In this document: one piece after another, positions 1-8,743 of the stretch
Layout: the number at the start of each line of letters is the position of its first letter
Position numbering within the stretch: the stretch's first letter is position 1
Notes under the pieces: model-generated
Databases searched by the model: none
Told to the model about the DNA's origin: nothing
Seen by the model: the letters and a program-made list of their open reading frames with translations, nothing else
Source: Nocardia niwae NBRC 108934 = DSM 45340
Lineage (GTDB): Bacteria > Actinomycetota > Actinomycetes > Mycobacteriales > Mycobacteriaceae
Reading direction: 5' to 3'
Assembly: GCF_001613465.1 (NCBI RefSeq)
Contig: NZ_BDCK01000018.1
Span: 1-64,000, forward strand
DNA: 64,000 nt
Made by a program: the position numbers and the translations under genes

Positions 1-43
1 ATTCACCACCGCATCGAGCGCCGTCGAGAACCCAGCGATTCAT
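1..43 (-). CDS. Possible start of a downstream gene, cut by the window edge
   Basis: An ATG at 43-41 overlaps the TGA stop of the IclR gene (42-40) as ATGA, the usual sign of translational coupling. The frame stays open for 14 codons (MNRWVLDGARCGGE) to the window edge. Nothing can be said about function. It may be the next gene of the IclR transcript or a chance frame. Confidence 0.3.
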   Translation of the reverse strand, partial: MNRWVLDGARCGGE

Positions 44-906
44 GCGGTGAGCGCGGTCGTCAATTCGCGCGCCGCGCTGCGTGTCGCATCCACGAATTCC
101 TCGCGTTCCACGCGCGTCGTCGCGGCACGCAACGGTCCCAGCTGAACTTCGTAGGACGCGGTCCCCCGAGCGTCGAAAACCGGTGCCGCCAGGTAACTCA
201 GCGGCAATACCTCGTCCGAATCCAGCTCCGCCCGAGTAAACGGCCGGGACGTGAGCGCCGCGAGCTGGCGCAGAGCGCGCGTACGCAGATGCGGTCGCAG
301 CAGTTCGGATCCGACCGCGCCGAGGAGATCGGCGAGCAGATCCACCATGCCCGCGTCATCGGCCCGCGGACGGAAGACCGCGACCCCCCGCTCGCGCACG
401 AGCGTGAGCAGCGCGCCTGCCATGCGCTGATCCGCGTCGGAGGCGGTACGCAGCCAGGTGTTCTGCTCCTGCGCGGGCCGCCACGGCATCACGCTCGCTC
501 CGGCCGGGAACTGCAGCGGAATGCGATGTCCCACCGGAATTCCCGGTACGACCCGGTCGACGCCGTGCCGGACGTCGAGCACAGTGAGCCGGTCCGGTTC
601 GATGCGGCTGAAGGTGGCGCCGTACCCGGTACGCGCGGCCAGGCCGGCGAGGAGGTCGCCCACCCCCTGCGGAAGCGCGGCGCCGTGCAGTCCGGCCAGC
701 GCGGGCCCGATGCCGTAGCCACGAGCCGCATCGCGGACGACCCAACCGGCCCCGTCCAATTCGGTGAGTATCGCGGTCGCCGTCGCGCGGGCGATACCGA
801 GCCGTTCGGCGACGCCTGCGACGCTGATCGGCTCCGGTGACGTCGCCAGCAGCGACACGATGTCGACGACCCGCCGCGTGGGCGGCGACGCGGATCGGTC
901 CGGCAT
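40..906 (-). CDS. IclR family transcriptional regulator
   Basis: A 288-residue DNA-binding repressor or activator. The N-terminal winged helix-turn-helix covers about residues 12-65 (VAGVAERLGIARATATAIL is the recognition region), followed by an effector-binding domain of the IclR type. The ATG at 906-904 has an AGAGGTG ribosome site just upstream. It is divergent from the SDR gene at 1006, with 99 bp between them that hold a perfect 18-bp palindrome. It therefore probably controls itself and the SDR plus reductase pair. The effector-domain residues are poorly conserved compared with typical IclR proteins, so the ligand cannot be guessed. Confidence 0.88.
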   Translation of the reverse strand: MPDRSASPPTRRVVDIVSLLATSPEPISVAGVAERLGIARATATAILTELDGAGWVVRDAARGYGIGPALAGLHGAALPQGVGDLLAGLAARTGYGATFSRIEPDRLTVLDVRHGVDRVVPGIPVGHRIPLQFPAGASVMPWRPAQEQNTWLRTASDADQRMAGALLTLVRERGVAVFRPRADDAGMVDLLADLLGAVGSELLRPHLRTRALRQLAALTSRPFTRAELDSDEVLPLSYLAAPVFDARGTASYEVQLGPLRAATTRVEREEFVDATRSAARELTTALTA

Positions 907-947
907 GGCGGCACCTCTTGTCCTGGCTCGGGTGAGCGACTTACGAT

Positions 948-985
948 GACGAATATTACATCAGACGCCGTCGAATATTCGACGG
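948..985. promoter_or_regulatory. Candidate IclR operator: 18-bp perfect palindrome plus half-site
   Basis: CCGTCGAATATTCGACGG at 968-985 equals its own reverse complement. A related half, GACGAATATT, lies at 948-957, exactly 22 bp (two helical turns) upstream of the matching GTCGAATATT at 970-979. The site lies between the divergent IclR and SDR genes, 20 bp before the SDR start codon. Its assignment to the neighbouring IclR protein is inferred from position. Confidence 0.6.
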
Positions 986-1005
986 TCGACGGGTAGGGAG
1001 CGCGG

Positions 1006-1797
1006 ATGATTCTGGATCGGTTCCGGATAGACGATCAGGTCGCGATAGTCACCGGCGCGGGGCGTGGCCTCGGCGCGGCCATCGCTGTCGCATTCGCGGA
1101 GGCGGGCGCCGACGTCGTCATCGCCGCGCGGACGAAGAGTCAGCTCGATGAGGTCGCCGAGCGCGTGGTCGCCGCCGGACGACAGGCGCACGTGGTGCCC
1201 GCCGACTTGAGCGACACCGAGGCGACGGCCGCGCTGGCCGCGGCGGCGGTCGACCGCTTCGGACGCCTCGACATCGTGGTCAACAATGTGGGTGGCGCAC
1301 TGCCGTGCCCGCTGCTGGACACCACCCCGCAAGCGCTGCGGGACGCGTTCGACTTCAATGTCACCAACGCGCACGCGCTGGTCCGAGCCGCGGTGCCGCG
1401 CATGCTCGAAACCGCGGGTGGCGGATCGATTCTCAACATCACGTCCACGATGGGACGGCTGCCGGGGCGTGCATTCGCGGCATACGGCACCGCCAAGGCC
1501 GCTCTCGCCCACTACACGAAACTCGCCGCCCTCGATCTGAATCCGCGAATCCGCGTGAACGCGATCGCGCCCGGCTCCATCCTGACCTCCGCACTGGAGA
1601 TCGTCGCTGGAAACGAGGCCATGCGTACCGAATTGGAAACGAAGACACCGCTGCACCGCATCGGGGAACCCGAGGACATCGCCGCGGCCGCGCTCTACCT
1701 GGTTTCGCCTGCGGGCAAATACCTCACCGGCAAGATCCTCGAGCCCGACGGCGGCTTGATCATCCCGAACCTCGACCTCCCGATCCCGGACCTGTGA
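1006..1797 (+). CDS. SDR family NAD(P)-dependent oxidoreductase
   Basis: A 263-residue classical short-chain dehydrogenase/reductase. The cofactor motif TGAGRGLG is at residues 16-23, NNVGG at 93-97, and the catalytic Ser147, Tyr160 and Lys164 form the usual YxxxK arrangement. The C-terminal GG-containing loop is normal for FabG-like members. The ATG at 1006 follows a TAGGGAG ribosome site. One base separates its stop from the next gene, so the two are co-transcribed. The substrate is unknown. The IclR neighbour and reductase partner suggest catabolism of a small carbonyl or alcohol compound. Confidence 0.88.
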   Translation: MILDRFRIDDQVAIVTGAGRGLGAAIAVAFAEAGADVVIAARTKSQLDEVAERVVAAGRQAHVVPADLSDTEATAALAAAAVDRFGRLDIVVNNVGGALPCPLLDTTPQALRDAFDFNVTNAHALVRAAVPRMLETAGGGSILNITSTMGRLPGRAFAAYGTAKAALAHYTKLAALDLNPRIRVNAIAPGSILTSALEIVAGNEAMRTELETKTPLHRIGEPEDIAAAALYLVSPAGKYLTGKILEPDGGLIIPNLDLPIPDL

Positions 1798-1798
1798 C

Positions 1799-2875
1799 AT
1801 GACATATCGCGTAGTGCAATGGGGCACCGGCAATGTGGGCAGGCATGCCTTGGCCGGCGTCATCGCCCATCCCGAACTGGAACTGACCGGCGTATGGGTC
1901 TCGGGCCCGGCCAAAGAAGGAAAGGACGCGGGAACCCTCGCCGGACTCGATCATCCGGTCGGCGTCACGGCGACGACCGACGTGGACGCATTGCTCGCGG
2001 CGCGTCCGGACTGTGTCGTCTACTGCTCGATGACCGACAACCGCCTCTTCGAGGCCGTGCAGGACCTCCAGCGCATCCTCGCCGCCGGAATCAACGTCGT
2101 CGCCTGCGCGCCGGTGTTCTTCCAGTACCCCTACGGCGTGCTCCCCGACGAGCTGCTGAATCCGGTGCAGGAGGCGGCCGCGCAAGGCGATTCGTCGCTG
2201 TGGGTGAACGGCATCGACCCGGGCTTCGCCAACGACCTGCTGCCACTCGCGCTCGCGGGGACCTGTCTGCGCATCGACCAGCTGCGCTGCCTGGAGATCG
2301 TGGACTATGCCAGCTACGACAACCGAGAGGTCATGTTCGACATCATGGGTTTCGGCAAGCCCGTCGACGAGATCCCCATGCTGCTACAGCCGGGCGTGCT
2401 CTCGCTCGCTTGGGGCGGTACGGTCCGCCAGCTCGCTGCGGGCATCGGAGTCACTCTCGATGCGGTCACCGAGACCTACGAGCGCGTCCCGGCGCCGGAG
2501 TCGTTCGACATCGCCACCGGGCACATCGCCGAGGGAACCGCGGCGGCATTGCGTTTCGAAGTGCGCGGCATGGTCGGCGACGCACCCGTCACGGTGCTCG
2601 AGCACGTGACGCGGTTGCGCCCGGACCTGTGCCCGGAGTGGCCGCAGCCCGCGCACGCCGAGGGCTCCTACCGGGTCGAGATCACCGGCGAGCCCAGCTA
2701 CGCGATGGACCTGGTGACCTCGAGCCGCAACGGTGACCACAACCACGCGACCTTGCTGGCGACCGGCATGCGCATCGTCAACGCCGTCCCCGCGGTGGTC
2801 GCCGCACCCGCCGGAATTCTCACCGCGCTCGATCTGCCGCTGATCACCGCACCCGCACAGCGGTCGGGGCGGTAG
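1799..2875 (+). CDS. Dihydrodipicolinate-reductase-like NAD(P)-binding protein
   Basis: 358 residues. An N-terminal Rossmann fold has GTGNVG at residues 9-14 (MTYRVVQWGTGNVGRHAL) and a C-terminal domain of the type seen in the many mycobacterial and nocardial proteins annotated as dihydrodipicolinate reductase or 2,4-diaminopentanoate dehydrogenase-like. These are not lysine-pathway DapB enzymes, which are about 100 residues shorter. It is the second gene of a two-gene unit with the SDR. The reaction is unknown, presumably an NAD(P)-linked oxidoreduction on a catabolic intermediate. Confidence 0.75.
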   Translation: MTYRVVQWGTGNVGRHALAGVIAHPELELTGVWVSGPAKEGKDAGTLAGLDHPVGVTATTDVDALLAARPDCVVYCSMTDNRLFEAVQDLQRILAAGINVVACAPVFFQYPYGVLPDELLNPVQEAAAQGDSSLWVNGIDPGFANDLLPLALAGTCLRIDQLRCLEIVDYASYDNREVMFDIMGFGKPVDEIPMLLQPGVLSLAWGGTVRQLAAGIGVTLDAVTETYERVPAPESFDIATGHIAEGTAAALRFEVRGMVGDAPVTVLEHVTRLRPDLCPEWPQPAHAEGSYRVEITGEPSYAMDLVTSSRNGDHNHATLLATGMRIVNAVPAVVAAPAGILTALDLPLITAPAQRSGR

Positions 2876-3308
2876 ACCCGCCTCGCCCCACGGCTCGGTC
2901 CCCACGTCTTCCCTGTTCGGATACCGGCACAGGCGAGCACCCGGCGTCTGCGCGGGGGACTGGGCGCCCGGCGCGGATGGTGCCGTCGCCCTTCAGCGAG
3001 TTCCGGCGCTCCGGCCCGAGCCCTGGTCGGCGTGCGGCAAGAGGCTGCCGATGGCTGTTCGGCGCAGTGCCCCGCCTCGAGCGGGGATACCGACCGGCTT
3101 CCGGTGCCAGGGCTTTTCCCTGACCGGAGTGCGGTTGGCTCTGCGGCGTCCCGCGTGATCGGGCGCGTTGGTCCCTGACCGGTTGCGCGGCCTGCGGCCT
3201 TCAGGGAACTGCCCCGTTCGGATCGGTTGCCTGTCCCGATATGTCTGCGCCCTACCCACTCACTCGGCCGATCCTGCGGATCCCCGGCGGTACGCGGCCG
3301 CGGAAGGG
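2876..3308. other. Non-coding stretch between convergent genes
   Basis: About 430 bp with no frame that looks like a protein. The decamer CCCTGACCGG occurs twice, at 3118-3127 and 3173-3182. The second copy opens a small hairpin, with CCCTGA at 3173-3178 pairing with TCAGGG at 3201-3206. There is no T-run after it, so it is not a convincing terminator. I see nothing else. Confidence 0.5.
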
Positions 3309-4361
3309 CTATCCGGTTCGCAGCGCGGACAGCGCCCGTTCGACGTCCTCGGTGCTGTTGTAGAGGTGGAAGGCGAAGCGCAGACCGCCGCCGCGCGCCG
3401 AGGCGATCACCTCGGCCTGCTCGAGGCGGGGCGCGAGGTCGGCCGCGCCCGGGACGGAGACGATGGGGGAGCGCGCCGCGACGGGCGCGAAACCGAGTTC
3501 GCGCAGTCCGTCGCGGAATCGGTCGGCGAGTTCGAGGTCGTGTGCGCCGATCTTGTCGACCGTCAGTTCCTCGATCAGCGACAGTCCTTGCAGCGCCGCC
3601 ACGACACCGAGCCAATCGGGTGTCGTGTCGAAGCGCCGGGCCGTGGCGGGCAGCGCGGTGGGGTGGTACAGCTCAGCCCAGCGGTCCTCGGCGGCGTACC
3701 AGCTGGACCCGATCGGACGCAGCTGTGGGACGAGCTCGCGCGGCGTGGCGAGGAAGGCGACGCTGCGCGCGCCGATGAGCCATTTGAAGGTGGCGCAGAC
3801 CCAATAGTCCGCGTCGGCGAAGCGCAACGGCAGCCAGCCCGCGGCCTGGGTGGCGTCGACGAGCAGGCGCGCGCCGTTGGCCCGGGTGACCGCGCGCAGT
3901 TCGGCCAGATCGGTGACGCGGCCGTCCGCGGATTGGACCACGCTCACCGCCACCAGCGCGGTCTCCGGGCGTACCTGCGCGGCCAGCTCCGCCAAGGGGA
4001 CGAAGCGCACGACGAGGTCGTCCCGGTAGACGAAAGGCATCGAGACCGAGGCGAATTCGCCTTCCGGCAGCAGGACTTCCGCACCGGGCGGCAGAGCGGT
4101 GGCCACGGGGGCGATCAGGCCCGCGACACCGCTGCCGAGCGCGATGTCGTCGGCGGTCGCGCCATCGAGCAGGCGGGCGAACCCGGCGCGCAGGCCGGGC
4201 GCCAGTCGATCGACCTCGGAGGTCGGCGCGCCGCGGCCGGACGCCCAGCTCGCACTCGCGTCGCGCACCGCGGCCGAGGCCCGGGCGGACGGCAGGCCGA
4301 AGGAGGCGGTGTTCAGGTAGGTGGTTTCGGGCGTGAATTCGTCAGGCGCTAGGGAGGGCAT
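3309..4361 (-). CDS. Class V aminotransferase-fold PLP enzyme
   Basis: 350 residues if started at the ATG at 4361-4359 (MPSLAPDEFTPETTYLNTASFG). The open frame runs further upstream, but that part is low-complexity and unlike the family. The PLP-binding Asp169 and Gln172 (VDATQ) and Schiff-base Lys193 (CATFKWL) are all present. The family includes cysteine desulfurase-like, kynureninase-like and isopenicillin N epimerase-like enzymes. EgtE-type C-S lyases are similar in size. No ergothioneine genes are nearby, so the substrate is open. It stands alone, divergent from nothing obvious. Confidence 0.8.
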   Translation of the reverse strand: MPSLAPDEFTPETTYLNTASFGLPSARASAAVRDASASWASGRGAPTSEVDRLAPGLRAGFARLLDGATADDIALGSGVAGLIAPVATALPPGAEVLLPEGEFASVSMPFVYRDDLVVRFVPLAELAAQVRPETALVAVSVVQSADGRVTDLAELRAVTRANGARLLVDATQAAGWLPLRFADADYWVCATFKWLIGARSVAFLATPRELVPQLRPIGSSWYAAEDRWAELYHPTALPATARRFDTTPDWLGVVAALQGLSLIEELTVDKIGAHDLELADRFRDGLRELGFAPVAARSPIVSVPGAADLAPRLEQAEVIASARGGGLRFAFHLYNSTEDVERALSALRTG

Positions 4362-4443
4362 GGTCGCAGCATCCGCCGGACGGCGCCGCACCGTCCAGCG
4401 CCACCGGGCCGATAGTGGACCGATTTCGCCCGGCGGCGGACGA

Positions 4444-4920
4444 TCACGTCTTCGGCGACCACATGTTGGACAGCAACTCGAAGCTGGGAGTGTCCGCCAG
4501 CGATTGCATGGACTCGTAGATGCGGCGGTAGCCCGTGGAGGCGATGCGCCATGTGCCGTCGGTGTCCCGGCGGTAGGTGTCGGTGTAGTACCCGGCCCCA
4601 CGAATCAGCACCCCGTATTCGGTGGCGATCACGGTGTCCTCGAAGGCCCACGAGCCCGTGGCCGTTTCGCCCTCGACGCGTATCTCGGGGTGGTTGGCGA
4701 TATGGACCGTGACGAGCGAGGGACCGAGATTCTCCCGCATGAACGCGGTGATGGCGTCGCGACCGTCCAGGTGCAGCGGCTCAGCCATGGCGTGGGTGCC
4801 GTAGCGTCCTTTCGCGTCGACGGCGAGGGTGTCGGCGAACTCGTCCCACTGTTTGAGGTCGAGGGTCCGGAAGTAGCGGTACTTGAGCTGGCGGACGGCT
4901 TCGATGGCGTCGAGATCCAT
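4444..4920 (-). CDS. SnoaL/NTF2-like fold protein
   Basis: 158 residues starting MDLDAIEAVRQLKYRYFRTLD, a classic opening helix of the nuclear-transport-factor-2 / SnoaL-like superfamily found in polyketide cyclases, ketosteroid isomerases and dehydratases. The start at 4920 was chosen because the upstream extension is unlike the family. It is divergent from the IclR gene at 5133. A KstR-like inverted repeat (4954-4967) sits 34 bp upstream of the start. The function is unknown. In actinomycetes such proteins often sit in steroid or aromatic catabolism. Confidence 0.7.
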   Translation of the reverse strand: MDLDAIEAVRQLKYRYFRTLDLKQWDEFADTLAVDAKGRYGTHAMAEPLHLDGRDAITAFMRENLGPSLVTVHIANHPEIRVEGETATGSWAFEDTVIATEYGVLIRGAGYYTDTYRRDTDGTWRIASTGYRRIYESMQSLADTPSFELLSNMWSPKT

Positions 4921-4953
4921 CTGTAGAGCCTGGCACGCGCGAAGCCGTCGGAC

Positions 4954-4967
4954 AAGAACGTGTTCTA
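4954..4967 (-). promoter_or_regulatory. KstR-like inverted repeat upstream of the SnoaL-like gene
   Basis: AAGAACGTGTTCTA on the plus strand has perfect AGAAC/GTTCT arms around a 2-bp centre. It fits the remembered KstR consensus TnnAACnnGTTnnA at all but one outer base. It is 34 bp upstream of the SnoaL-like start codon. Confidence 0.4.
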
Positions 4968-5132
4968 CTTTGGCTCGAGTTCGATGCTGTCGGTTTCCGA
5001 GGGGACGGAGCCCGGCATCCGGCGTGGTCGGCAAGTGCGGTACCCGCGAATGGCTGTTCGGCCTTGCGGATTCCGCGCACGGCTCCGCCTAGCGGCCTCT
5101 AAGCTCTACGCGAGCGCGCGTGGAGGTTGGAA

Positions 5133-5972
5133 TTGACGGTCGAGGTGATGACCGAGCCCGAGCCCGGGGAGTTATCCACCGGATCCGGACAGGCGGTACG
5201 GCCGGGCCAGCCTCCGGTGTCCATGATCGAGCGGATGACGCTGATCCTCGAAGCGTTCGACGGCGCTACGCCGACGCTCACTCTCGTCGAACTGTCCGAG
5301 CGCACCGGGTTGCCGCGCTCCACCGTGCATCGCATCCTCGATCAGCTGATCCGACTGCGCTGGCTGGCGCACGCCCCCGGCGGTTACCGGCTCGGCCTGC
5401 GCACGCTGGAGCTGGGCGGGCTCGCCGCCGACCACAACGAGATCCGCGACGCGGTGAGCCCGCTGCTGCACGATGTGTGTCAGCAGACCGGGATGGTCGG
5501 CCATCTCGGCGTGCTGGACGGGCGCGACGTGCTGTATCTGGACAAGGTGGGCGGCCGGGTCGCCGCGAGCGTGCCCACGAGGCTCGGCGGCCGGATGCCC
5601 GCGCACAGCACGGCGCTCGGCAAGGCGCTGCTGGCGACGTTGGACCCGAGCATCGTGGAGGCGTCCTTCCGGGATCGCCTGCCGCAGCTGACCGCGCACA
5701 CGCTCGCCGACCGCGTCGAGCTGCATCGTGAACTCGGCCGCATCCGCAATCGCCAGGGCGTCGCCGTCGACAACGAGGAGTCCGTGCCCGGCCTCGCGTG
5801 CGTGGCCGTGCCGATCCGCGGACGTGGCGCTGCGATCGCCGCGGTGTCGCTGTCGGGCCGAGCCGGTGCCGATCATGTGGGGCCGGACACCGCGCGGCTG
5901 GCCCGCGCGCTGGCCGAGGTCGCGCAGGAGGCGGGGCGAAACCTCTTTCCCCGGCACGCGCGCCGACGGTGA
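5133..5972 (+). CDS. IclR family transcriptional regulator
   Basis: 279 residues from a TTG at 5133 that sits 6 nt after GGAGG (5122-5126). Another TTG at 5127 and an ATG at 5148 are in frame, so the exact start is uncertain. The helix-turn-helix is around residues 30-80 (LVELSERTGLPRSTVHRILDQL), followed by the full IclR effector domain, including the GLRTLELGGLA linker and the VPGLACVAVPI segment. It is divergent from the SnoaL-like gene. Its target is probably that gene or an unlinked catabolic operon. Confidence 0.88.
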   Translation: MTVEVMTEPEPGELSTGSGQAVRPGQPPVSMIERMTLILEAFDGATPTLTLVELSERTGLPRSTVHRILDQLIRLRWLAHAPGGYRLGLRTLELGGLAADHNEIRDAVSPLLHDVCQQTGMVGHLGVLDGRDVLYLDKVGGRVAASVPTRLGGRMPAHSTALGKALLATLDPSIVEASFRDRLPQLTAHTLADRVELHRELGRIRNRQGVAVDNEESVPGLACVAVPIRGRGAAIAAVSLSGRAGADHVGPDTARLARALAEVAQEAGRNLFPRHARRR

Positions 5973-6193
5973 CAGTTCCGCGCGGCTCCGGCGAGCGGCG
6001 GAGTGCCGGATCGTTTCGCGCCGCCGCGACCGGTGCGACGCGGGCCGATCGAAAATTAGCGGTGGCCTTGCTGAATCGCGTGACTTGCACAGTGAAGAAT
6101 TTCCGTTCGCGCTGCGCGCGAGCGGCCGGGCTGCTTTCCTGAAGAGGTCAGGATGGACAGTCCGCGAGCAGGCGAGCCGGAGTCGGGGAAGCG

Positions 6194-7060
6194 ATGCACC
6201 GGGTACCGATCCAAGAGCGGCCATTCCGTTCCGAATGGCTGTGGTTTGCGGCAGGCGTGCTGGCCACCGTCGCGGTGGTCGTCTGGCTGGTGCGGCCGTC
6301 CGCACCGACCTGTGCTGCGGCGAATCCGCCGCACGAGGCGTCCGCGCCGGCGCGATTCCCGGTGTCCGTAGTCACTTTCGCGCCGATCGGACCGGACACG
6401 TCGGCCGAGGCGCGCTACTTCGTGGTCGGCAATCACGTGTCGTGTTCGTTCCGTGAACAGGCGGCGGACGGCTACTATGCGGGGCTGTCCACTTCCGACT
6501 ACGGGCGCGCCGACCTGTGCGGGGCGTATCTGGACATCACGGGTCCCCGCGGTTCGGTCCGGGCGCTGGTGGTCGACCACTGCCCGGCCTGCGCTCCGGG
6601 ACAACTGGCTCTGAGCTCGGCGGCGTTCGAGCGGATCGCCGATCCGCGGGAAGGAGTGGCGCGGATCGGTTACCGCTTGGTCCGCGACCCGCAGCCGGTG
6701 CAGGAGCTGACCTACGAGGTTCAGCCGGATTCGTCCGCGTCCTGGTTCGGCATCCTGTTCGGCGGTACGGGTAACCCGTTGCGCGAGGTCGCGGTTCGTC
6801 CCACGGAGGGCGGGCAGTGGCGACAGCTCACGCGACGGGCCGACAACTATTGGACCCTCTCCGGCGTGGGCCGGGGCCCGTTCACGGCGCGCGTGACCGA
6901 TGTCTTCGGCAACGAGGCCGAGATCACCGAGGTGATGCCCGAGCCGGGCCGGTACGCGGCGGGTGCCCGGCTCTACTCCGGCGCACCGTCGTTCACGTCG
7001 TCGCCGTCGCTCGGCACTTCGACGGGCCCCGCAACGGTCGCGTCGGGCTGCAGGCGCTGA
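6194..7060 (+). CDS. Bacterial expansin-like secreted protein
   Basis: 288 residues. A single N-terminal hydrophobic segment (about 15-36, LWFAAGVLATVAVVVWLV) acts as signal anchor. A double-psi beta-barrel domain of the expansin type follows (CGAYLDITGP, then VVDHCPACAPGQLALSSAAFERIADPREG, with the conserved Asp and GxLxLSxxAF). The C-terminal domain carries RADNYWTLSG and GPFTARVTDVFGN, which resemble the cellulose-binding second domain (CBM63) of Bacillus EXLX1. Such proteins loosen plant cell wall or bind peptidoglycan without hydrolysis. Four cysteines are in domain 1. It is monocistronic and ends 3 bp from the convergent flavin dehydrogenase gene. Confidence 0.8.
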   Translation: MHRVPIQERPFRSEWLWFAAGVLATVAVVVWLVRPSAPTCAAANPPHEASAPARFPVSVVTFAPIGPDTSAEARYFVVGNHVSCSFREQAADGYYAGLSTSDYGRADLCGAYLDITGPRGSVRALVVDHCPACAPGQLALSSAAFERIADPREGVARIGYRLVRDPQPVQELTYEVQPDSSASWFGILFGGTGNPLREVAVRPTEGGQWRQLTRRADNYWTLSGVGRGPFTARVTDVFGNEAEITEVMPEPGRYAAGARLYSGAPSFTSSPSLGTSTGPATVASGCRR

Positions 7061-7063
7061 CGA

Positions 7064-8743
7064 TCAGGCGGGTTTCGCGGCCAGCGCGCGCCCGGCCGCC
7101 CGGCCGGAGAAGATGCACCCGCCGAGGAAGGTGCCTTCCAGCGCGTTGTAGCCGTGCACGCCGCCGCCACCGAATCCGGCGACCTCGCCCGCGGCGTACA
7201 GACCCGGGAAGGCCGTCCCGTCCGGCCGGATCACCTGGGAATTCAGGTCGGTCTGCAGGCCGCCCAGAGTCTTGCGGGTGAGGATGTTGAGCCGCACGGC
7301 GATGAGCGGGCCCGCGTCCGGATCGAGGATCCGATGCGGTTTGGCGACCCGGCCCGCCTTGTCGCCGAAATACCGGCGCGCGTTGTCGATCGCCATCAGC
7401 TGGCTGTCCTTGCTGTATTTGTTCGCCAATTCCCGGTCGCGCGCGACGATCTGGCGTTCCAGGTCGTCGTAGTCCAGCTGGGGCCCGCGAGCGATCTTGT
7501 TCATGCCCGCGACGAGTTCACGCAGCGTGTCCGCCACGACGAAATCGACGCCGTGCTGTTTGAACGCCTCGACCGGCCCCGGCGCGCCTTTGGCCACGCG
7601 GCTTTTCAAGGTGAGCTTGAGGTCCTTGCCGGTGATGTCCGGGTTCTGTTCGGAGCCCGACAGCGCGAACTCCTTCTCGATGATCGACTGCGTGAGGACG
7701 AACCAGGAGTAGTCGTAGCCGGTCTTCAGGATCTCCTTCATCGTCGTGTTGGTGTCGAATCCGGGGAAACACGGTGCGGGCAAACGCTTTCCATTCGCGT
7801 CGAACCACAGCGAGGACGGCCCGGGGATGATCCGGATGGCATGGTCGGGCCAGATCGGATCCCAGTTCACGATGCCCTCGGTGTAATGCCACATGCGGTC
7901 CCGGTTGACGATGGCGCCGCCCGCGGCCTCGGTGATGGCGAGCATCCGGCCGTCGACGTGTGCGGGCACGCCGGAAATCATGGTCTGCGGGCACGGGCCC
8001 AGCCGTTCGGTCGGCCAGTTGCGCCGGATCAGCTCGTGATTGTGCCCGATGCCGCCGGACGCCACGATCACGGCCTCGGCGCGGTATTCGAACTCGCCCA
8101 CGACGGTCCGGGATGACGCGCGGCCTCGGTCCAGGTCGGTGTCTTCGAGCACGACGCCGCGCACGCCGACCACCGCGCCGTCCTCCACGATCAGCTCGTC
8201 CACGCGATGGCGGAAGCCGAAACGGACCAGCCCGCGGCGTTCGCCCTCCAGAACCGGCTCGGCGAAGACCCGGACCACTTCGGGGCCGGTGCCCCAGGTG
8301 AGGTGGAAGCGCGGCACCGAGTTGCCGTGGCCGTCGGCGCGGTCGCCACCGCGCTCGGCCCAGCCGACCAGCGGCGTCACCCGCAGACCGAGGTCGCGCA
8401 GGTACTCGCGCTTCTCGGTGGCCGCGAACCGCACGTACGCCTGCGCCCACTGCCGGGCCCACTTGTCCTCGTCGTCACGGTCGAACCCGGCCGAGCCGAG
8501 CCAGTCCTGCAGGGCCAGATCGTAGGAATCCTTGATGCCGAGGCGCCGCTGCTCCGGGCTGTCGACGAAGAAGAGCCCGCCCAGCGACCAGAATGCCTGG
8601 CCGCCGAGGTTGTTGCGGTTCTCCTGGTCCAGCACGTGCACGGTGCGGCCTGCCTTGACCAGTTCGTGCGTGGCGACCAGGCCGGCCAGCCCGGCGCCGA
8701 CGACGAGGACGTCCGCCTCGGGGGTGCTCTGGGACATGTTCAT
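7064..8743 (-). CDS. FAD-binding dehydrogenase (fumarate reductase/KsdD superfamily)
   Basis: 559 residues. The N-terminal FAD-binding motif VVGAGLAGLVA is near residues 14-24 and a C-terminal GLYAAGEVAGFGGGGVHGYNALEG closes the FAD fold. It resembles the Rv0785 group of FAD-binding dehydrogenases related to ketosteroid dehydrogenases. The ATG at 8743 overlaps the upstream TetR stop as ATGA. A second ATG at 8737 has GAAGG at a better distance and may be the true start. It is co-transcribed with the TetR gene. The substrate is unknown. Confidence 0.82.
   Translation of the reverse strand: MNMSQSTPEADVLVVGAGLAGLVATHELVKAGRTVHVLDQENRNNLGGQAFWSLGGLFFVDSPEQRRLGIKDSYDLALQDWLGSAGFDRDDEDKWARQWAQAYVRFAATEKREYLRDLGLRVTPLVGWAERGGDRADGHGNSVPRFHLTWGTGPEVVRVFAEPVLEGERRGLVRFGFRHRVDELIVEDGAVVGVRGVVLEDTDLDRGRASSRTVVGEFEYRAEAVIVASGGIGHNHELIRRNWPTERLGPCPQTMISGVPAHVDGRMLAITEAAGGAIVNRDRMWHYTEGIVNWDPIWPDHAIRIIPGPSSLWFDANGKRLPAPCFPGFDTNTTMKEILKTGYDYSWFVLTQSIIEKEFALSGSEQNPDITGKDLKLTLKSRVAKGAPGPVEAFKQHGVDFVVADTLRELVAGMNKIARGPQLDYDDLERQIVARDRELANKYSKDSQLMAIDNARRYFGDKAGRVAKPHRILDPDAGPLIAVRLNILTRKTLGGLQTDLNSQVIRPDGTAFPGLYAAGEVAGFGGGGVHGYNALEGTFLGGCIFSGRAAGRALAAKPA

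Noticed and set aside
2993..3259. 88-codon minus-strand frame in the non-coding block
   Set aside because: Arg/Pro/Gly-rich, no ribosome site, no domain.
3168..4352. 394-codon plus-strand open frame
   Set aside because: It lies antisense to the class V aminotransferase and has no recognisable domain, the usual high-GC shadow frame.
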